The translations under genes and the position numbers were made by a program. Positions 26,001-35,595 of a stretch of 64,000 nucleotides of DNA are shown here, one piece after another. This DNA comes from Lachnospiraceae bacterium (GTDB lineage Bacteria; Bacillota; Clostridia; Lachnospirales; Lachnospiraceae), in NCBI GenBank assembly GCA_017552985.1, contig JAFZNO010000015.1:1-64000 (forward strand), written 5' to 3'. Position 1 is the first letter of the stretch. Each line of letters opens with the position of its first letter. The notes below the pieces were generated by a model. That model saw only the letters and a program-made list of their open reading frames with translations. It searched no databases and had not been told where the DNA came from.

Positions 26001-27482
26001 ATGCGAGCCGTCAATATCTATGCACTGACCAGAAAAGTACAAAATGACGTGAAGCCCTTGTTTGAAAAAGCCTTGTCCCATCGAGAGGAAAAGCTTCGGA
26101 TCAAGGAGCAGGAGTTTGACCAGATCTCGCAGATCGTCGAAGAACTGCAGAAAGCGGGAGCCGGGGAGGATTGCTTTGAGGATTGGTTTTATTCCTTTAC
26201 GATCCCCCATATCTCCAGGGAATTTGACCTTCTTAAGGCAGGGCGGAACGGGTGCGTCGTCAACGTGGAGCTAAAAAGCGTCAGCCCCAGCGTCACCCAG
26301 GCGAGGATCAAAAAACAGCTGGAGCGTAACGCGTATTACCTGTCGCTTATCGGGAAGAGGATCTATAGTTTTACTTACGTAAGTGACGGTAAGAGGCGTG
26401 GTAAGCTCTACGCCCTTGGCAAGGATGGCCTTAGGATCTGTACCTTCCGCGAGTTGGTCCGGCGCCTGGGCATGGTAAAACAATCCATCCGGGAAGGAAT
26501 CGAGGATCTGTTCCGCCCCGGGGACTACCTGATCTCTCCATTCAGTGAACCGGAGCGCTTTTGTAACGGGCAGTACTTCCTGACGGAGCATCAGCAGCAG
26601 ATGAAGGAAAAGGTTTTGTCCGGCATCCGAAAGTCCACGGCGACGCTTTGGGGGATCACGGGGGAAGCCGGCACGGGAAAAACGCTTCTCCTGTATGACG
26701 TTGCAAAGTCCCTGGCAGGAGATTACAGGATCTGCGTGATCCACTGCGGAAAGCTCTCCGAAGGGCATGAACGGCTTAAGAACATGCTGGAGGGAATCGA
26801 CGTGATCGAGGCCGGAGATGCCAGGATCGGCGCGCTCTGCTCGGCGGAAAGCACGGATGATTATGACGTGGTCTGCGTGGATGAGACGCAGCGTCTTTCC
26901 CAAGAGGAACTCGAGATTGTTCTGGAAGCGTACGGAAGCGGCAGGATCAAGGCATGCCTCTTTGTGTATGACCTAAAACAGGTGCTTTCCAAATCGGAGA
27001 GGTCACGGAATAATCCGGAAAGACTTCATCAGATATTGAACTTTCAAGAGCTTAGGCTGGCAAAGACCATCCGCACCAGCAAGGAGATATACGCATTTAT
27101 CAATGCGATGCTGGATCTCAAGAAGCATTCCAATCTTTCCTTCCCGAACATTGACGTTCTCTGGGCGGGAAATGAGAGGGAAAAAGAGCAGCTGGTGGCC
27201 GTTTGCCAGAGGCGGGGATACCGCTACATTCCCCCGGAATATGAGGATTCCCATGACGTGATCGGGTTGGAATTTGACAGGGTGCAGGTAGTGCTCGACC
27301 AAAGATTTTATTACGATGAGGCAGGAATTCTTCTCGGGGAGGAGTCGCCGGACGCGGATTATCTCTACGTACAGCTCCTGTATCAGAACGTCTCCCGCGC
27401 AAAGGAAAGGCTGTGCGTCATCGTACGGGAAAACGCTCCCGTCTTCCGCGAACTGGTCACCGTCGTCAACCGCAATTCCTGA
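26001..27482 (+). CDS. Nuclease-helicase fusion (PD-(D/E)xK plus DUF2075-like SF1 ATPase)
   Basis: 493 residues. Residues about 60-110 carry REFDLLKAGRNGCVVNVELK, which has the spaced Asp and E-x-K of a PD-(D/E)xK nuclease. From about residue 200 a superfamily 1 helicase-type ATPase of the DUF2075 class follows: Walker A GEAGTGKT near 221-228, Walker B DVVCVDETQRLS near 292-300, a helicase segment AKTIRTSKEIYAFI and a late VSRAKERLCVIV. It follows the XRE-ImmA gene by four bases. The pair resembles regulated anti-phage nuclease-helicase modules, but no characterised system was recognised with certainty. Confidence 0.8.
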   Translation: MRAVNIYALTRKVQNDVKPLFEKALSHREEKLRIKEQEFDQISQIVEELQKAGAGEDCFEDWFYSFTIPHISREFDLLKAGRNGCVVNVELKSVSPSVTQARIKKQLERNAYYLSLIGKRIYSFTYVSDGKRRGKLYALGKDGLRICTFRELVRRLGMVKQSIREGIEDLFRPGDYLISPFSEPERFCNGQYFLTEHQQQMKEKVLSGIRKSTATLWGITGEAGTGKTLLLYDVAKSLAGDYRICVIHCGKLSEGHERLKNMLEGIDVIEAGDARIGALCSAESTDDYDVVCVDETQRLSQEELEIVLEAYGSGRIKACLFVYDLKQVLSKSERSRNNPERLHQILNFQELRLAKTIRTSKEIYAFINAMLDLKKHSNLSFPNIDVLWAGNEREKEQLVAVCQRRGYRYIPPEYEDSHDVIGLEFDRVQVVLDQRFYYDEAGILLGEESPDADYLYVQLLYQNVSRAKERLCVIVRENAPVFRELVTVVNRNS

Positions 27483-27553
27483 CGTAGGGATGCCGGAGAG
27501 AGACGTAAGTTCAAAGAATTACGGCCTGGAATAGAATTACCACGCGGAAAATA

Positions 27554-27582
27554 ATGACATCGCAGTGCAAAAGTGATATAAT
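27554..27582 (+). promoter_or_regulatory. Promoter of the double-AAA gene
   Basis: ATGACA (27554-27559) and TATAAT (27577-27582) with a 17-bp spacer. The leader to 27661 is about 70 nt with GGAGGA before the ATG. Confidence 0.6.
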
Positions 27583-27660
27583 ATTTTGAAACGTTTTAAA
27601 AGTAATAACCTCGAGGAGATGCCCCGAGTCATTCCATAAAACAAAACGGAGGAACAAGAC

Positions 27661-29844
27661 ATGAAGGACACGTTAAGTGGATCTGCCTTTGGTAACGTAG
27701 GCAACTACACTCTGGAGGAGATCGAAGCAGCGCAGAAGTTGAAGAAAAAGAACGGCGGTACCCTGATGGAAAACCTGGCGAAGGTGTCAAACAAGGGTTC
27801 ATCGCCTACCATGGATTTTGACAGCCTGACGAGTGCGGCAAACGCAGCCACCGCACAGATGGAGGCCATGCTCAAGGCAGCGCAGGCAAGGATGAAGAGC
27901 ACCCAGAAAAAGACGAGCGACGTAAGTGCCGTCAACGAGCAGCTCTTCAAGAATCAGGCAGCCTTAAATCAGGAGCTTACGAGCCTGACCAAGAACCTGC
28001 AGGATGACTTCGGCATCGGCGCAGGCGTTTCTTCCACCTCCGCACTGGACCGCCTTGAGACGGCGCCTGCCCAGGCGGAAGCTACCAGGGAAGAGATCCT
28101 CGAGAAATTTAACGGTCTTTCTGCAGAGATCGAAAAGACGGTGTTTGGCCAGGAGGAGTTTATCAAGAAACTGGTGATCGCGTTTAAGCGTCCCTTCGTT
28201 ATGCCTCCCGCTGAGCCCAAGGCGCTCAACTGCGTATTCCTCTCCGGAAAGAATGACACGGGTAAGCATTTCGCCTTGTTTGAGACGGCGAAGGAGCTTG
28301 CAAAGCGCGGCGTATTTAAGAATTCCGACGTCAAGGTGATGGACCTTGGCATTTACACGGACGCCTCCATGGAAAAGCTGTTCCTGCAGGACATGTATTC
28401 CGCGTTGTCCAGCAATTCTAAGGTTTTGTTGTTTGAGAACTTTGAGAATTGCCATCCTTCCTTCCTGACCCACGTGGCATCCCTCGTGATCGACGGACAG
28501 CTCCGCCTGTCAGAGCGTTACGTGATGCAAAAGGGCCAGCTCGTGAACGTACAGAATTCCTTGGCATCCGAGGTGGTCAGCACCTTTACGGCATCCGGAA
28601 AGTATCTGATCTTTGTGACGGAGAAACCCATTGACAAGGTGGCAGGCATCATGGGCGCACCCTTTATCAATGCCCTTGGCGACGTTTGCGTTACGGCAAA
28701 GCTGGATGAGGCTGCCATTCGCAAGATCGCGGAGGGAGAGCTTGCAGACCTGAAGGAAAATGCAAAGGAAAGATTTTTCTTTGACGTTGAGGTGTCTGAA
28801 GACTTTTTGGATTACAGCGTATCTAAGTCAGAGCGCCAGGCGGGACTCAAGGGCGTGAGTGACTTTTATGAAGGCGTGCTGAGGGCACTTGCCCAGGCGA
28901 AGCTGGAAAATGATTATCCCAAGGATGCCAAGATGCTGCTTCGCATTGACGGCGGCAGGGTCATGGCAAAGCATGAGGAGAGCGAGATCGACCTGACCGC
29001 ACTCCTTCCGGAGGGCTATCGCGGAGAGATCGATGAGATCCGTCAGGAGATGGATGCAATCGTTGGCCTTGCAAAGGTCAAGGAATACGTAATGGGTCTC
29101 GAAGAGTATTACAAGGTGCAAAAGAGAAGATCCGAGGAAGGACTTAAGGTCAGCGAACTGAGCAAGCACATGATCTTCACGGGCAATCCTGGTACCGGTA
29201 AGACTACCATCGCCCGCATTATCAGTAAGTACTTAAAGTCCATCGGCGTCCTGACCGGCGGACAGCTCGTCGAGGTTTCCAGGGCGGATCTGGTGGGCCG
29301 CTACGTAGGCCATACGGCGCCCCTGACCAACAAGGTGATTTCCTCCGCCATCGGCGGCGTGCTGTTTATCGACGAGGCATACAGCCTCTATCGCGGACGC
29401 GATGACAACTTTGGTCTGGAGGCTATCGACACGCTCGTAAAGGGCATCGAGGATAACCGTGAGAACCTGATTGTTATTCTGGCCGGTTACTCAAAGGAGA
29501 TGGAGCAGTTCCTGACCTCAAACTCAGGACTGAAGAGCCGTTTCCCGAATGTGATCCATTTCCCGGATTACACGGGAGAAGAGCTTTTGCTGATCTCCAA
29601 GTCCATTGCCAAGTCCAAGGGCTACACTATCGACGAGGGCGCAGATCCCGCGCTTTTGGCTTACTTTAATGCCGTACAGGCGGTTCGCGCCGCTGACGCG
29701 GGTAATGGACGTCTCGCAAGAAACAAGATCGAGGAAGCCATTCTGAATCAGTCCAAGCGCCTGGTTGCAGAGCCGGAGGCAGAGCTTTCCGTACTGCTCT
29801 CCAAGGATTTTGACCTGAATGACGTCATGAGCGACGAGAAATAA
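27661..29844 (+). CDS. Double AAA protein with degenerate first module and CbxX/SpoVK-type second module
   Basis: 727 residues. The first 150 are Ala/Gln-rich and probably coiled. The first AAA module, of ClpB/ClpA-like type (FGQEEFIKKLV), has a broken Walker A, GKNDTGKH near 195-202, and no clear Asp-Glu Walker B. The second module, from about 475, is of the CbxX/CfqX type: GNPGTGKTTIARI near 507, then VLFIDEAYSLY near 565 and LAGYSKEMEQFL. Members include SpoVK and the EccA ATPases of type VII secretion. The inactive first module may be structural. A lipoprotein, a rhomboid and an HD-GYP gene follow. Confidence 0.82.
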   Translation: MKDTLSGSAFGNVGNYTLEEIEAAQKLKKKNGGTLMENLAKVSNKGSSPTMDFDSLTSAANAATAQMEAMLKAAQARMKSTQKKTSDVSAVNEQLFKNQAALNQELTSLTKNLQDDFGIGAGVSSTSALDRLETAPAQAEATREEILEKFNGLSAEIEKTVFGQEEFIKKLVIAFKRPFVMPPAEPKALNCVFLSGKNDTGKHFALFETAKELAKRGVFKNSDVKVMDLGIYTDASMEKLFLQDMYSALSSNSKVLLFENFENCHPSFLTHVASLVIDGQLRLSERYVMQKGQLVNVQNSLASEVVSTFTASGKYLIFVTEKPIDKVAGIMGAPFINALGDVCVTAKLDEAAIRKIAEGELADLKENAKERFFFDVEVSEDFLDYSVSKSERQAGLKGVSDFYEGVLRALAQAKLENDYPKDAKMLLRIDGGRVMAKHEESEIDLTALLPEGYRGEIDEIRQEMDAIVGLAKVKEYVMGLEEYYKVQKRRSEEGLKVSELSKHMIFTGNPGTGKTTIARIISKYLKSIGVLTGGQLVEVSRADLVGRYVGHTAPLTNKVISSAIGGVLFIDEAYSLYRGRDDNFGLEAIDTLVKGIEDNRENLIVILAGYSKEMEQFLTSNSGLKSRFPNVIHFPDYTGEELLLISKSIAKSKGYTIDEGADPALLAYFNAVQAVRAADAGNGRLARNKIEEAILNQSKRLVAEPEAELSVLLSKDFDLNDVMSDEK

Positions 29845-29879
29845 TGCGTTTTTGACTTGACAGAAAGGAATGTCGCCTA

Positions 29880-31487
29880 ATGAAAAAGAGTAAATTTATG
29901 GGCGCAGCCGTGCTGCTTACGTTTGGATTATCCATAGGGGCATGCGTGCCTCGTGAAACGCCTCCGACGATGGATCCGTACTATGAATCCCAGCTGGAAG
30001 AGGAGAGAAAGTCATTGGAAGCAGAGATGGCAAGTAAGGAGGCCGAAGAGGAATCCGCCCCGAAAGAGGAAGAACTCAGCGTAGAGGCCTTACAGTTATT
30101 TGATACCATCAAAGGCTGGAGGTTTTGTTTCGAGAGTGGCGCCGGCGCGTGGGAGACGAATCTGACGATAGATGAACAGGGGCATTTTTCCGGCGAGTAT
30201 TATGACAATGACCCCGGAGACATGGGAGAAGGCTACGAAGGAGGTACCGTTGGAAGGTGCAATTTTACTGGGCGTTTTGTTGACGTCGTTAGGACGGCGA
30301 ATGGCGCATATGAGGCCACGGTGAAGGATCTTACGTATGAAAAAGAGCCCGGCGAAGAAGAAATTATGGGCGGCACAAGGTACGTATACAGGGAAGCTTA
30401 CGGCATCAGCGGCACGGAAAAGGTGGAAATCTATCTTCCGGGCGCTAAGACGGCAAAGCTCCCGAAGGAATACGTTGACTGGATCAAGGACATGCATTTT
30501 GGAGTCAGCGTGAATGACCAATATTATCTCAACGTGCCTTCGGAACTTCCTTTTTGCGGAATCTATAATCCTGCGATGAAATATGGGTTTTCTTCCGAGA
30601 ACGTGTCGGGCAGAAATCTTACGTACCTGGTGAACCGGGCGTCTTTCCCGGGACTATCGTCCATCCGCGCGGATTTTTATGACTGGAACGGGACGTACTA
30701 TTATCAGGACTTGTCGGCGGATGGTCTGTATATGGTTAGCAATCTTTGTTTTATTGACGAGAAGAAATTCAATCCAATGATCCGTCAGGATGAATTTGTC
30801 AATGACTGCATTTCGCATTTTATGGAGGGACAATCCTATCGCGACGTCAGTTACCTTGACCCGTCGGACGCGGATTACGCGCCGGATCTGTCGTACGTGA
30901 ATGGCGGCGGGATCTCCGTGGTGGCAAGCTGGCTTGCCGGAAACAATGAGGACACAAGGTTCTACGTTGCGAGATTTACGAAACTTGGACGGTTTGTCTA
31001 TGCCTACGGGTATTCCTCCAGCGAGTATGACGAACTGATGCAGGGCGAGGCGGGTTCCTTTTTCCTTTCTTCGCTTACGTTCTCGGGAGACCGGGAAAAG
31101 ATTTCATCTGCCAACTCCGACAAAGTGGTGAAAAAAATCCATGCGATCGTGATCAATAACGGATCGGATGCATCCCAGATCTTTGCGGATGAGGTGACCT
31201 GGATCAATTCCGGGGACGAGGAGTTAATGGCGAAATATCATTTGACGGAGGAGGATCTGACGGACGATTACGCCATTGCAAATGACGTGGAAGAATACAA
31301 GGCGTACGTCCTGAGCGAATCCTGTCCCGTCTACGTGCAGTTCCCGGAGGAGGGACCGTTTGCGGAGCTTCAAACTAAGAGCGCGTTCCACAAAAAACTG
31401 ATGGAATCAGGCCGCTCCTATCTGATGGAACTGTATTTGGATGAAAACAATAACGTGACCTTTATGTATGAGCCGTACAGACCTTAG
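29880..31487 (+). CDS. Large lipoprotein of unknown function
   Basis: 535 residues. The first 22 residues are a lipoprotein signal with the lipobox SIGAC and the modified Cys at 22. An acidic Glu-rich spacer follows (to about residue 70). The rest is Tyr- and Asp-rich, consistent with a beta-rich exported domain, but no family was recognised. AAAGGAATG precedes the start. It lies 35 bp after the double-AAA gene and 34 bp before the rhomboid gene. It may be a substrate or partner of the upstream ATPase, which is inference. Confidence 0.72.
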   Translation: MKKSKFMGAAVLLTFGLSIGACVPRETPPTMDPYYESQLEEERKSLEAEMASKEAEEESAPKEEELSVEALQLFDTIKGWRFCFESGAGAWETNLTIDEQGHFSGEYYDNDPGDMGEGYEGGTVGRCNFTGRFVDVVRTANGAYEATVKDLTYEKEPGEEEIMGGTRYVYREAYGISGTEKVEIYLPGAKTAKLPKEYVDWIKDMHFGVSVNDQYYLNVPSELPFCGIYNPAMKYGFSSENVSGRNLTYLVNRASFPGLSSIRADFYDWNGTYYYQDLSADGLYMVSNLCFIDEKKFNPMIRQDEFVNDCISHFMEGQSYRDVSYLDPSDADYAPDLSYVNGGGISVVASWLAGNNEDTRFYVARFTKLGRFVYAYGYSSSEYDELMQGEAGSFFLSSLTFSGDREKISSANSDKVVKKIHAIVINNGSDASQIFADEVTWINSGDEELMAKYHLTEEDLTDDYAIANDVEEYKAYVLSESCPVYVQFPEEGPFAELQTKSAFHKKLMESGRSYLMELYLDENNNVTFMYEPYRP

Positions 31488-31521
31488 CGCGTAAGCGTGC
31501 GGCAAAGGGAAGGAGTCAAAG

Positions 31522-32106
31522 ATGAAAAAACTGAAACTCAAAATCGCATTAAATGCCAAGGCCGTGTTGATCTTTGTTTTGCTGTGCTTTATTGCGACCG
31601 TCTTGGGAATCGTTACCAAGAGTAACGCCACAAAGCTATTGTTTGCAACGTACCGGTCCTCATGGCTCAGTCCCTTGACCTACGTGCGCCTTTTTTCACA
31701 CGTGCTGGGACATTCCGGCTGGGAGCACTTTTTGGGGAATGCTTCCATGCTGCTGATCCTTGGACCAATGCTAGAGGAAAAGCATGGATCGAAAGTTATC
31801 GTGGAGATCATTCTGATCACGGGATTCATCACGGGAATCGTCAATTTCATCTTTTTCCCGAGCGTGGCCCTTTGCGGTGCCAGCGGCGTCGTGTTTGCGT
31901 TTATCCTGCTGGCGTCCTTTACGGGATTCCGCGAGGGTGAGATTCCCCTGACGTTTATTCTGGTGGCGATCATCTACATTGGACAGCAGATTGTCCAGGG
32001 TCTTACGTTAAATGACAATATTTCCAATCTGGGGCACATCATCGGCGGATTGGTAGGTGCGGTCGTTGGATATGCGCTGAATAAAAAGGGAAGACGTTCT
32101 TACTGA
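31522..32106 (+). CDS. Rhomboid-family intramembrane serine protease
   Basis: 194 residues, six predicted membrane helices. Rhomboid features are HVLGHSGWEHFLGN in the loop-1/TM2 region, the catalytic serine in CGASGVVFAF near residue 119, and the catalytic histidine in LGHIIGGLVGA near residue 171. The start ATG 31522 has AAGGGAAGGAG upstream. The full set of Ser-His residues suggests an active enzyme that cuts membrane-anchored substrates. Confidence 0.88.
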   Translation: MKKLKLKIALNAKAVLIFVLLCFIATVLGIVTKSNATKLLFATYRSSWLSPLTYVRLFSHVLGHSGWEHFLGNASMLLILGPMLEEKHGSKVIVEIILITGFITGIVNFIFFPSVALCGASGVVFAFILLASFTGFREGEIPLTFILVAIIYIGQQIVQGLTLNDNISNLGHIIGGLVGAVVGYALNKKGRRSY

Positions 32107-32154
32107 TTTAGGTTCGTGGCTTTGCGGCGAAAAAGTTACAAAGGAGGGACCGGC

Positions 32155-34320
32155 ATGGAGAAGCAAGATCACAGATTATTAAAAAAGACCCACAATAATA
32201 AGGTTATGTGGATTGTTGTCATGTGTCTGTTTGGATTCGCGCTGAACGTAATCTGTAACCTCCTGGTGACGATGGTTCACGTACCGCTCTACCTTGATAC
32301 GATCGGAACCATATTTACCGCAAGGCTTGGAGGCGCCCTTCCCGGCATTTTCGTGGCGCTCTTTACCAATCTGGTGCTTGGCTTTGGAGAGGCCGAGACC
32401 ATTTATTTTGGCGTTCTCAACGTTTTGATCGCCGTGATCACCGCATTTTGGGTGAAGAAGAAAAAACGCAGGCACCATCCTGCATGGGTTGCCCTGTTTA
32501 TTTTGATCATTGCCCTGGTCGGGGGTGGCATTGGCGCCATTCAGACCTGGGTGTTTAGCGGATTTTCCATGGAAGATAACGATGGCTTTATCATTCGTTT
32601 CTTTTACGAGGATTGCCACTGGACGCCATTCTGGTCACAGTTTGCCGCAGCCATGGTCTGTGACCTGGTGGACAAGACCATCACGACGCTTGGCGCAATC
32701 TGGTTGCTGCGGCGCATGCCGGAGAACGCAAAGGAAAAACTCCGTTTTACCAGCTGGCGCCAAAAGCCCTTAAAAGGCGAAGAACTGGCGGAAGTAAAGG
32801 CGATGAAAAGCGTCTCTGTTTCTTTGGGAACCAAGATCATCTCCGTGCTGATGCTTGCTTTCTTTACCATTGCCATTGTTGTTACCAGCATTAGTCTTAT
32901 GTTATTCCGCGATTTCTCCAAGGACCAGCATGCCATTCTCACGAAGGGCGTGGCGAAAATGGCGGCAGAGGTGATCGATCCTGACATGGTGGACGTTTAT
33001 CTGCGGGAGGGAGAAGCGGCCGAAGGTTATGCAGAGACAAAGCAATTGCTTACGAAGATCCGGGAAACTTACTCGGACGTGGAATACGTTTACGTGTATC
33101 GCATCGAAGAGGACGGCTGCCACGTGGTGTTTGACCTGGACACGGCAGAACTGCCCGGAGAAAAACCGGGAACCGTGATCGAATTTGATCCATCGTTTCT
33201 TCCTCATCTTGATCAGTTGCTTAAGGGGGAGAAGATCGAGACGATCGTTTCGAATGACAAGTACGGATGGCTCCTCACGGAATATGAGCCCGTGTACGAT
33301 CAAAGCGGGAAATGCGTTTGCTATGCCGCTGCGGACGTATCGATGAGTGACATCCAGCATTATGAAAATGATTTCCTGGTGAAGCTTGCGTCACTGTTCC
33401 TGGGATTCTTCGCATTGCTTTTGGCCATTGGGCTGTGGCTTTCCAACTATCATTTGATTTATCCGATCAATACCATGGCCCACGCGGCAAACATCTTTGC
33501 GTATAACAGTGAGGAGGCCCGGGAGAAAAACGTTGAACGGATCAAGGCACTGGACGTACATACCGGAGATGAATTGGAGAATCTGTATCACGCGTTTGTA
33601 AAGACGACGGAGGACAGCGAGAAATATTTCTCCGAAATGCAGCACAAGACGGAAATGATCTCCATGCTGCAAAGTGGCCTGATCATGGTGCTTGCCGACA
33701 TGGTGGAGAACCGGGATCAGTCCACGGGCGATCATATCAAAAAGACGGCGGCCTACGTGCGGATCATCCTGGAAAAGATGCGGAAGATGGGGTATCACGC
33801 GGAGGAGCTGACGGACGAATACGTGCAGGACGTGGTAAAATCCGCGCCGCTGCACGACATTGGCAAGATCCAGGTGTCGGATGCCATCCTGAATAAGCCG
33901 GGGAAACTGACGGATGAAGAATTTGAGATCATGAAGTCTCATACAAAGGCTGGACAAAAGATCATCCAGCAGACGATCCAGACCATGCCGGAGGCGGATT
34001 ACCTAAAGGAAGCAATGAATCTTGCCACGTATCATCATGAAAAATGGAACGGAAAAGGTTATCCTTACGGGCTGGCGGGTGAAGACATTCCCCTCTCGGC
34101 CAGGGTCATGGCAGTTGCGGACGTATTTGACGCTTTGGTATCCAGAAGATGTTATAAGGAACCGTTTTCGTATGAGAAGGCCATCAGCATCATAGCTGAG
34201 GGCGCTGGACAACATTTTGACCCGCAGGTGGCGGAAGCGTTTTTGGCGTCAGAGGAAGAAGTAAAGGAAGTGCTTTACCAGTTTGAGGGTCAGACCGTTC
34301 CGAAAGAGGAAAAACCATAA
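32155..34320 (+). CDS. Membrane HD-GYP c-di-GMP phosphodiesterase
   Basis: 721 residues. The N-terminal 190 form several membrane helices that resemble an ECF-transporter S-component-like sensor (LYLDTIGTIFTARLGGALPG). A single helix, an extracytoplasmic segment of about 170 residues, another helix and a HAMP-like stretch follow. The C-terminal HD-GYP domain has HDIGKIQVSD near 566 and HHEKWNGKGYP near 626, so the cyclic-di-GMP hydrolysing site is intact. The ATG 32155 follows AGGAGGGA; an upstream in-frame start at 32116 lacks a good site. The sensed ligand is unknown. Confidence 0.88.
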   Translation: MEKQDHRLLKKTHNNKVMWIVVMCLFGFALNVICNLLVTMVHVPLYLDTIGTIFTARLGGALPGIFVALFTNLVLGFGEAETIYFGVLNVLIAVITAFWVKKKKRRHHPAWVALFILIIALVGGGIGAIQTWVFSGFSMEDNDGFIIRFFYEDCHWTPFWSQFAAAMVCDLVDKTITTLGAIWLLRRMPENAKEKLRFTSWRQKPLKGEELAEVKAMKSVSVSLGTKIISVLMLAFFTIAIVVTSISLMLFRDFSKDQHAILTKGVAKMAAEVIDPDMVDVYLREGEAAEGYAETKQLLTKIRETYSDVEYVYVYRIEEDGCHVVFDLDTAELPGEKPGTVIEFDPSFLPHLDQLLKGEKIETIVSNDKYGWLLTEYEPVYDQSGKCVCYAAADVSMSDIQHYENDFLVKLASLFLGFFALLLAIGLWLSNYHLIYPINTMAHAANIFAYNSEEAREKNVERIKALDVHTGDELENLYHAFVKTTEDSEKYFSEMQHKTEMISMLQSGLIMVLADMVENRDQSTGDHIKKTAAYVRIILEKMRKMGYHAEELTDEYVQDVVKSAPLHDIGKIQVSDAILNKPGKLTDEEFEIMKSHTKAGQKIIQQTIQTMPEADYLKEAMNLATYHHEKWNGKGYPYGLAGEDIPLSARVMAVADVFDALVSRRCYKEPFSYEKAISIIAEGAGQHFDPQVAEAFLASEEEVKEVLYQFEGQTVPKEEKP

Positions 34321-34345
34321 GAAAAAATTGTTTGGGGAAAGAAAA

Positions 34346-34630
34346 GTGAGAGAAAAATTACCGATTTTTTACTTGTTGGAAATACCGTGTGAGATATTGT
34401 TGTACGTGATCGTCGTCGAACTGGGGGCCATACTCAATAATCTGATCCTTGGGAAAGATAATTTTCCTTTCATAGCGCTACTCATCATGTTGGTGGCGTC
34501 CATGGGATTATTTCTCTTGATCCTGCTGTCGATCGTCAATTTCATCAAGTATACCGTCAAGAGAAACAAGAAGAAACAGGCCGCGAAGGAAGCCATGAAG
34601 GTACCGGTGGAACCAGAGAAAAAGGCTTGA
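34346..34630 (+). CDS. Small two-TM membrane protein
   Basis: 94 residues with hydrophobic segments at about 7-27 and 37-65 and a Lys-rich tail. The GTG at 34346 is the likely start, with GGGGAAAG upstream. It begins 25 bp after the HD-GYP stop and probably shares its transcript. No family is recognised. It may be an accessory of the preceding signalling protein. Confidence 0.6.
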   Translation: MREKLPIFYLLEIPCEILLYVIVVELGAILNNLILGKDNFPFIALLIMLVASMGLFLLILLSIVNFIKYTVKRNKKKQAAKEAMKVPVEPEKKA

Positions 34631-34633
34631 ATA

Positions 34634-34683
34634 AAACTGGGTCAGTAGGACGTGTCTGGTGACGCGGCCTACTGACCCAGTTT
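34634..34683. terminator. Bidirectional terminator between convergent genes
   Basis: AAACTGGGTCAGTAGG (34634-34649) pairs perfectly over 16 bp with CCTACTGACCCAGTTT (34668-34683), with AT-rich flanks on both sides. It serves the small membrane gene on + and degV on the minus strand. Confidence 0.88.
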
Positions 34684-34689
34684 ATTATA

Positions 34690-35517
34690 TTATCGCTCGC
34701 AGCCCAAGATGATGCCGCCCCTCTCGGCATAAAAACTGCAAAGTCCTCTGGCAGGTATGATGCTAAGGTCGACGTTTCCGAAGAACTCCCGGATTTTTTC
34801 GGCAATCGCGTTGGCAAGCTCCAAGTTCTCCACGTGGCAGATGCGGATCTTACCGCCATGGTACCCACAGGCGCGGATCTCCTCGATCAGTTTCTCCAAA
34901 ACTCTCTTGTCGCCGCGGCATTTTGCAATGGGATCAATGGTTCCCTCAGGACTTGCGGTTCCGAGGATCCGGATGTTCATAATGCCGATGGCGGAAGCCA
35001 CAAGCTTATTGACCCTGCCGTTTACGGCGAGGTTGTGGAGGGATTGGAGTGCAAAGTATAGTTTTAAGGATTTCTGGTAGAGCACAATATCCTTTTCAAT
35101 TTCTTCAAAGGCTTTGCCCTGCGCCTTGTACTCGGCAATCTTCTCGATGAGAAGTACGAGCCCGGGACCAGTGGAAAGGGAATCCACGACGCAGATCTTT
35201 ACCTCGGGGTGCTCGGAAAGATATTGTTCCTTTGCAACGTTCGCAGCAGAAAAGGTTCCGGAGAGACCGCTGGTGATGGTGACCACGTAGATCTCGTCTG
35301 CGCCCTCAAATGCATCCAGCCAACTCTGGGTGGATGGACAGGCGGTATAGGAACGGCCGTGATGGGAATAAAGATAATCGAGAACTTCCGTTACGTTTAA
35401 GTCCTCCTGATCCACGTAGGACCTTTCATCCGTGGAAAGTGAGAGGGGAACCGTTACGAAAGGGGCGTCCGGAAAGGATTTCAAGTCGCAGGAAGAATCA
35501 GCTACTATTTTATACAT
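34690..35517 (-). CDS. DegV family fatty-acid-binding protein
   Basis: 275 residues with the DegV fold: YKIVADSSCDLKS at the start, the fatty-acid-site TACPSTQSWLDAF and the TSGLSGTFSAA segment, then VVDSLSTGPGLVLLIEKIAEY. Proteins of this family bind a fatty acid and serve fatty-acid kinase (FakB-like) in Firmicutes. No fakA is in the window. The gene runs on the minus strand and is divergent from tetR. Confidence 0.9.
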   Translation of the reverse strand: MYKIVADSSCDLKSFPDAPFVTVPLSLSTDERSYVDQEDLNVTEVLDYLYSHHGRSYTACPSTQSWLDAFEGADEIYVVTITSGLSGTFSAANVAKEQYLSEHPEVKICVVDSLSTGPGLVLLIEKIAEYKAQGKAFEEIEKDIVLYQKSLKLYFALQSLHNLAVNGRVNKLVASAIGIMNIRILGTASPEGTIDPIAKCRGDKRVLEKLIEEIRACGYHGGKIRICHVENLELANAIAEKIREFFGNVDLSIIPARGLCSFYAERGGIILGCER

Positions 35518-35566
35518 GGGCTCTCCTTTGGGGTGTTTTTCTACATAGTTTTCATAACCACATGAT

Positions 35567-35595
35567 ATTGTATTACAAAACCAAAAATGTTACAA
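35567..35595 (-). promoter_or_regulatory. Promoter of degV
   Basis: On the minus strand TTGTAA (35595-35590) and TACAAT (35572-35567) with a 17-bp spacer. The -35 box touches the dyad at 35594-35622. Confidence 0.6.

Noticed and set aside
32107..32154. c-di-GMP riboswitch before the HD-GYP gene or the GGDEF gene
   Set aside because: The short space before 32155 and the leader at 57561-57700 show no GEMM-type conserved core.
27661..34320. Type VII secretion locus
   Set aside because: The EccA-like ATPase alone is not enough. No WXG100 proteins, EccC ATPase or mycosin-like genes are in the window.
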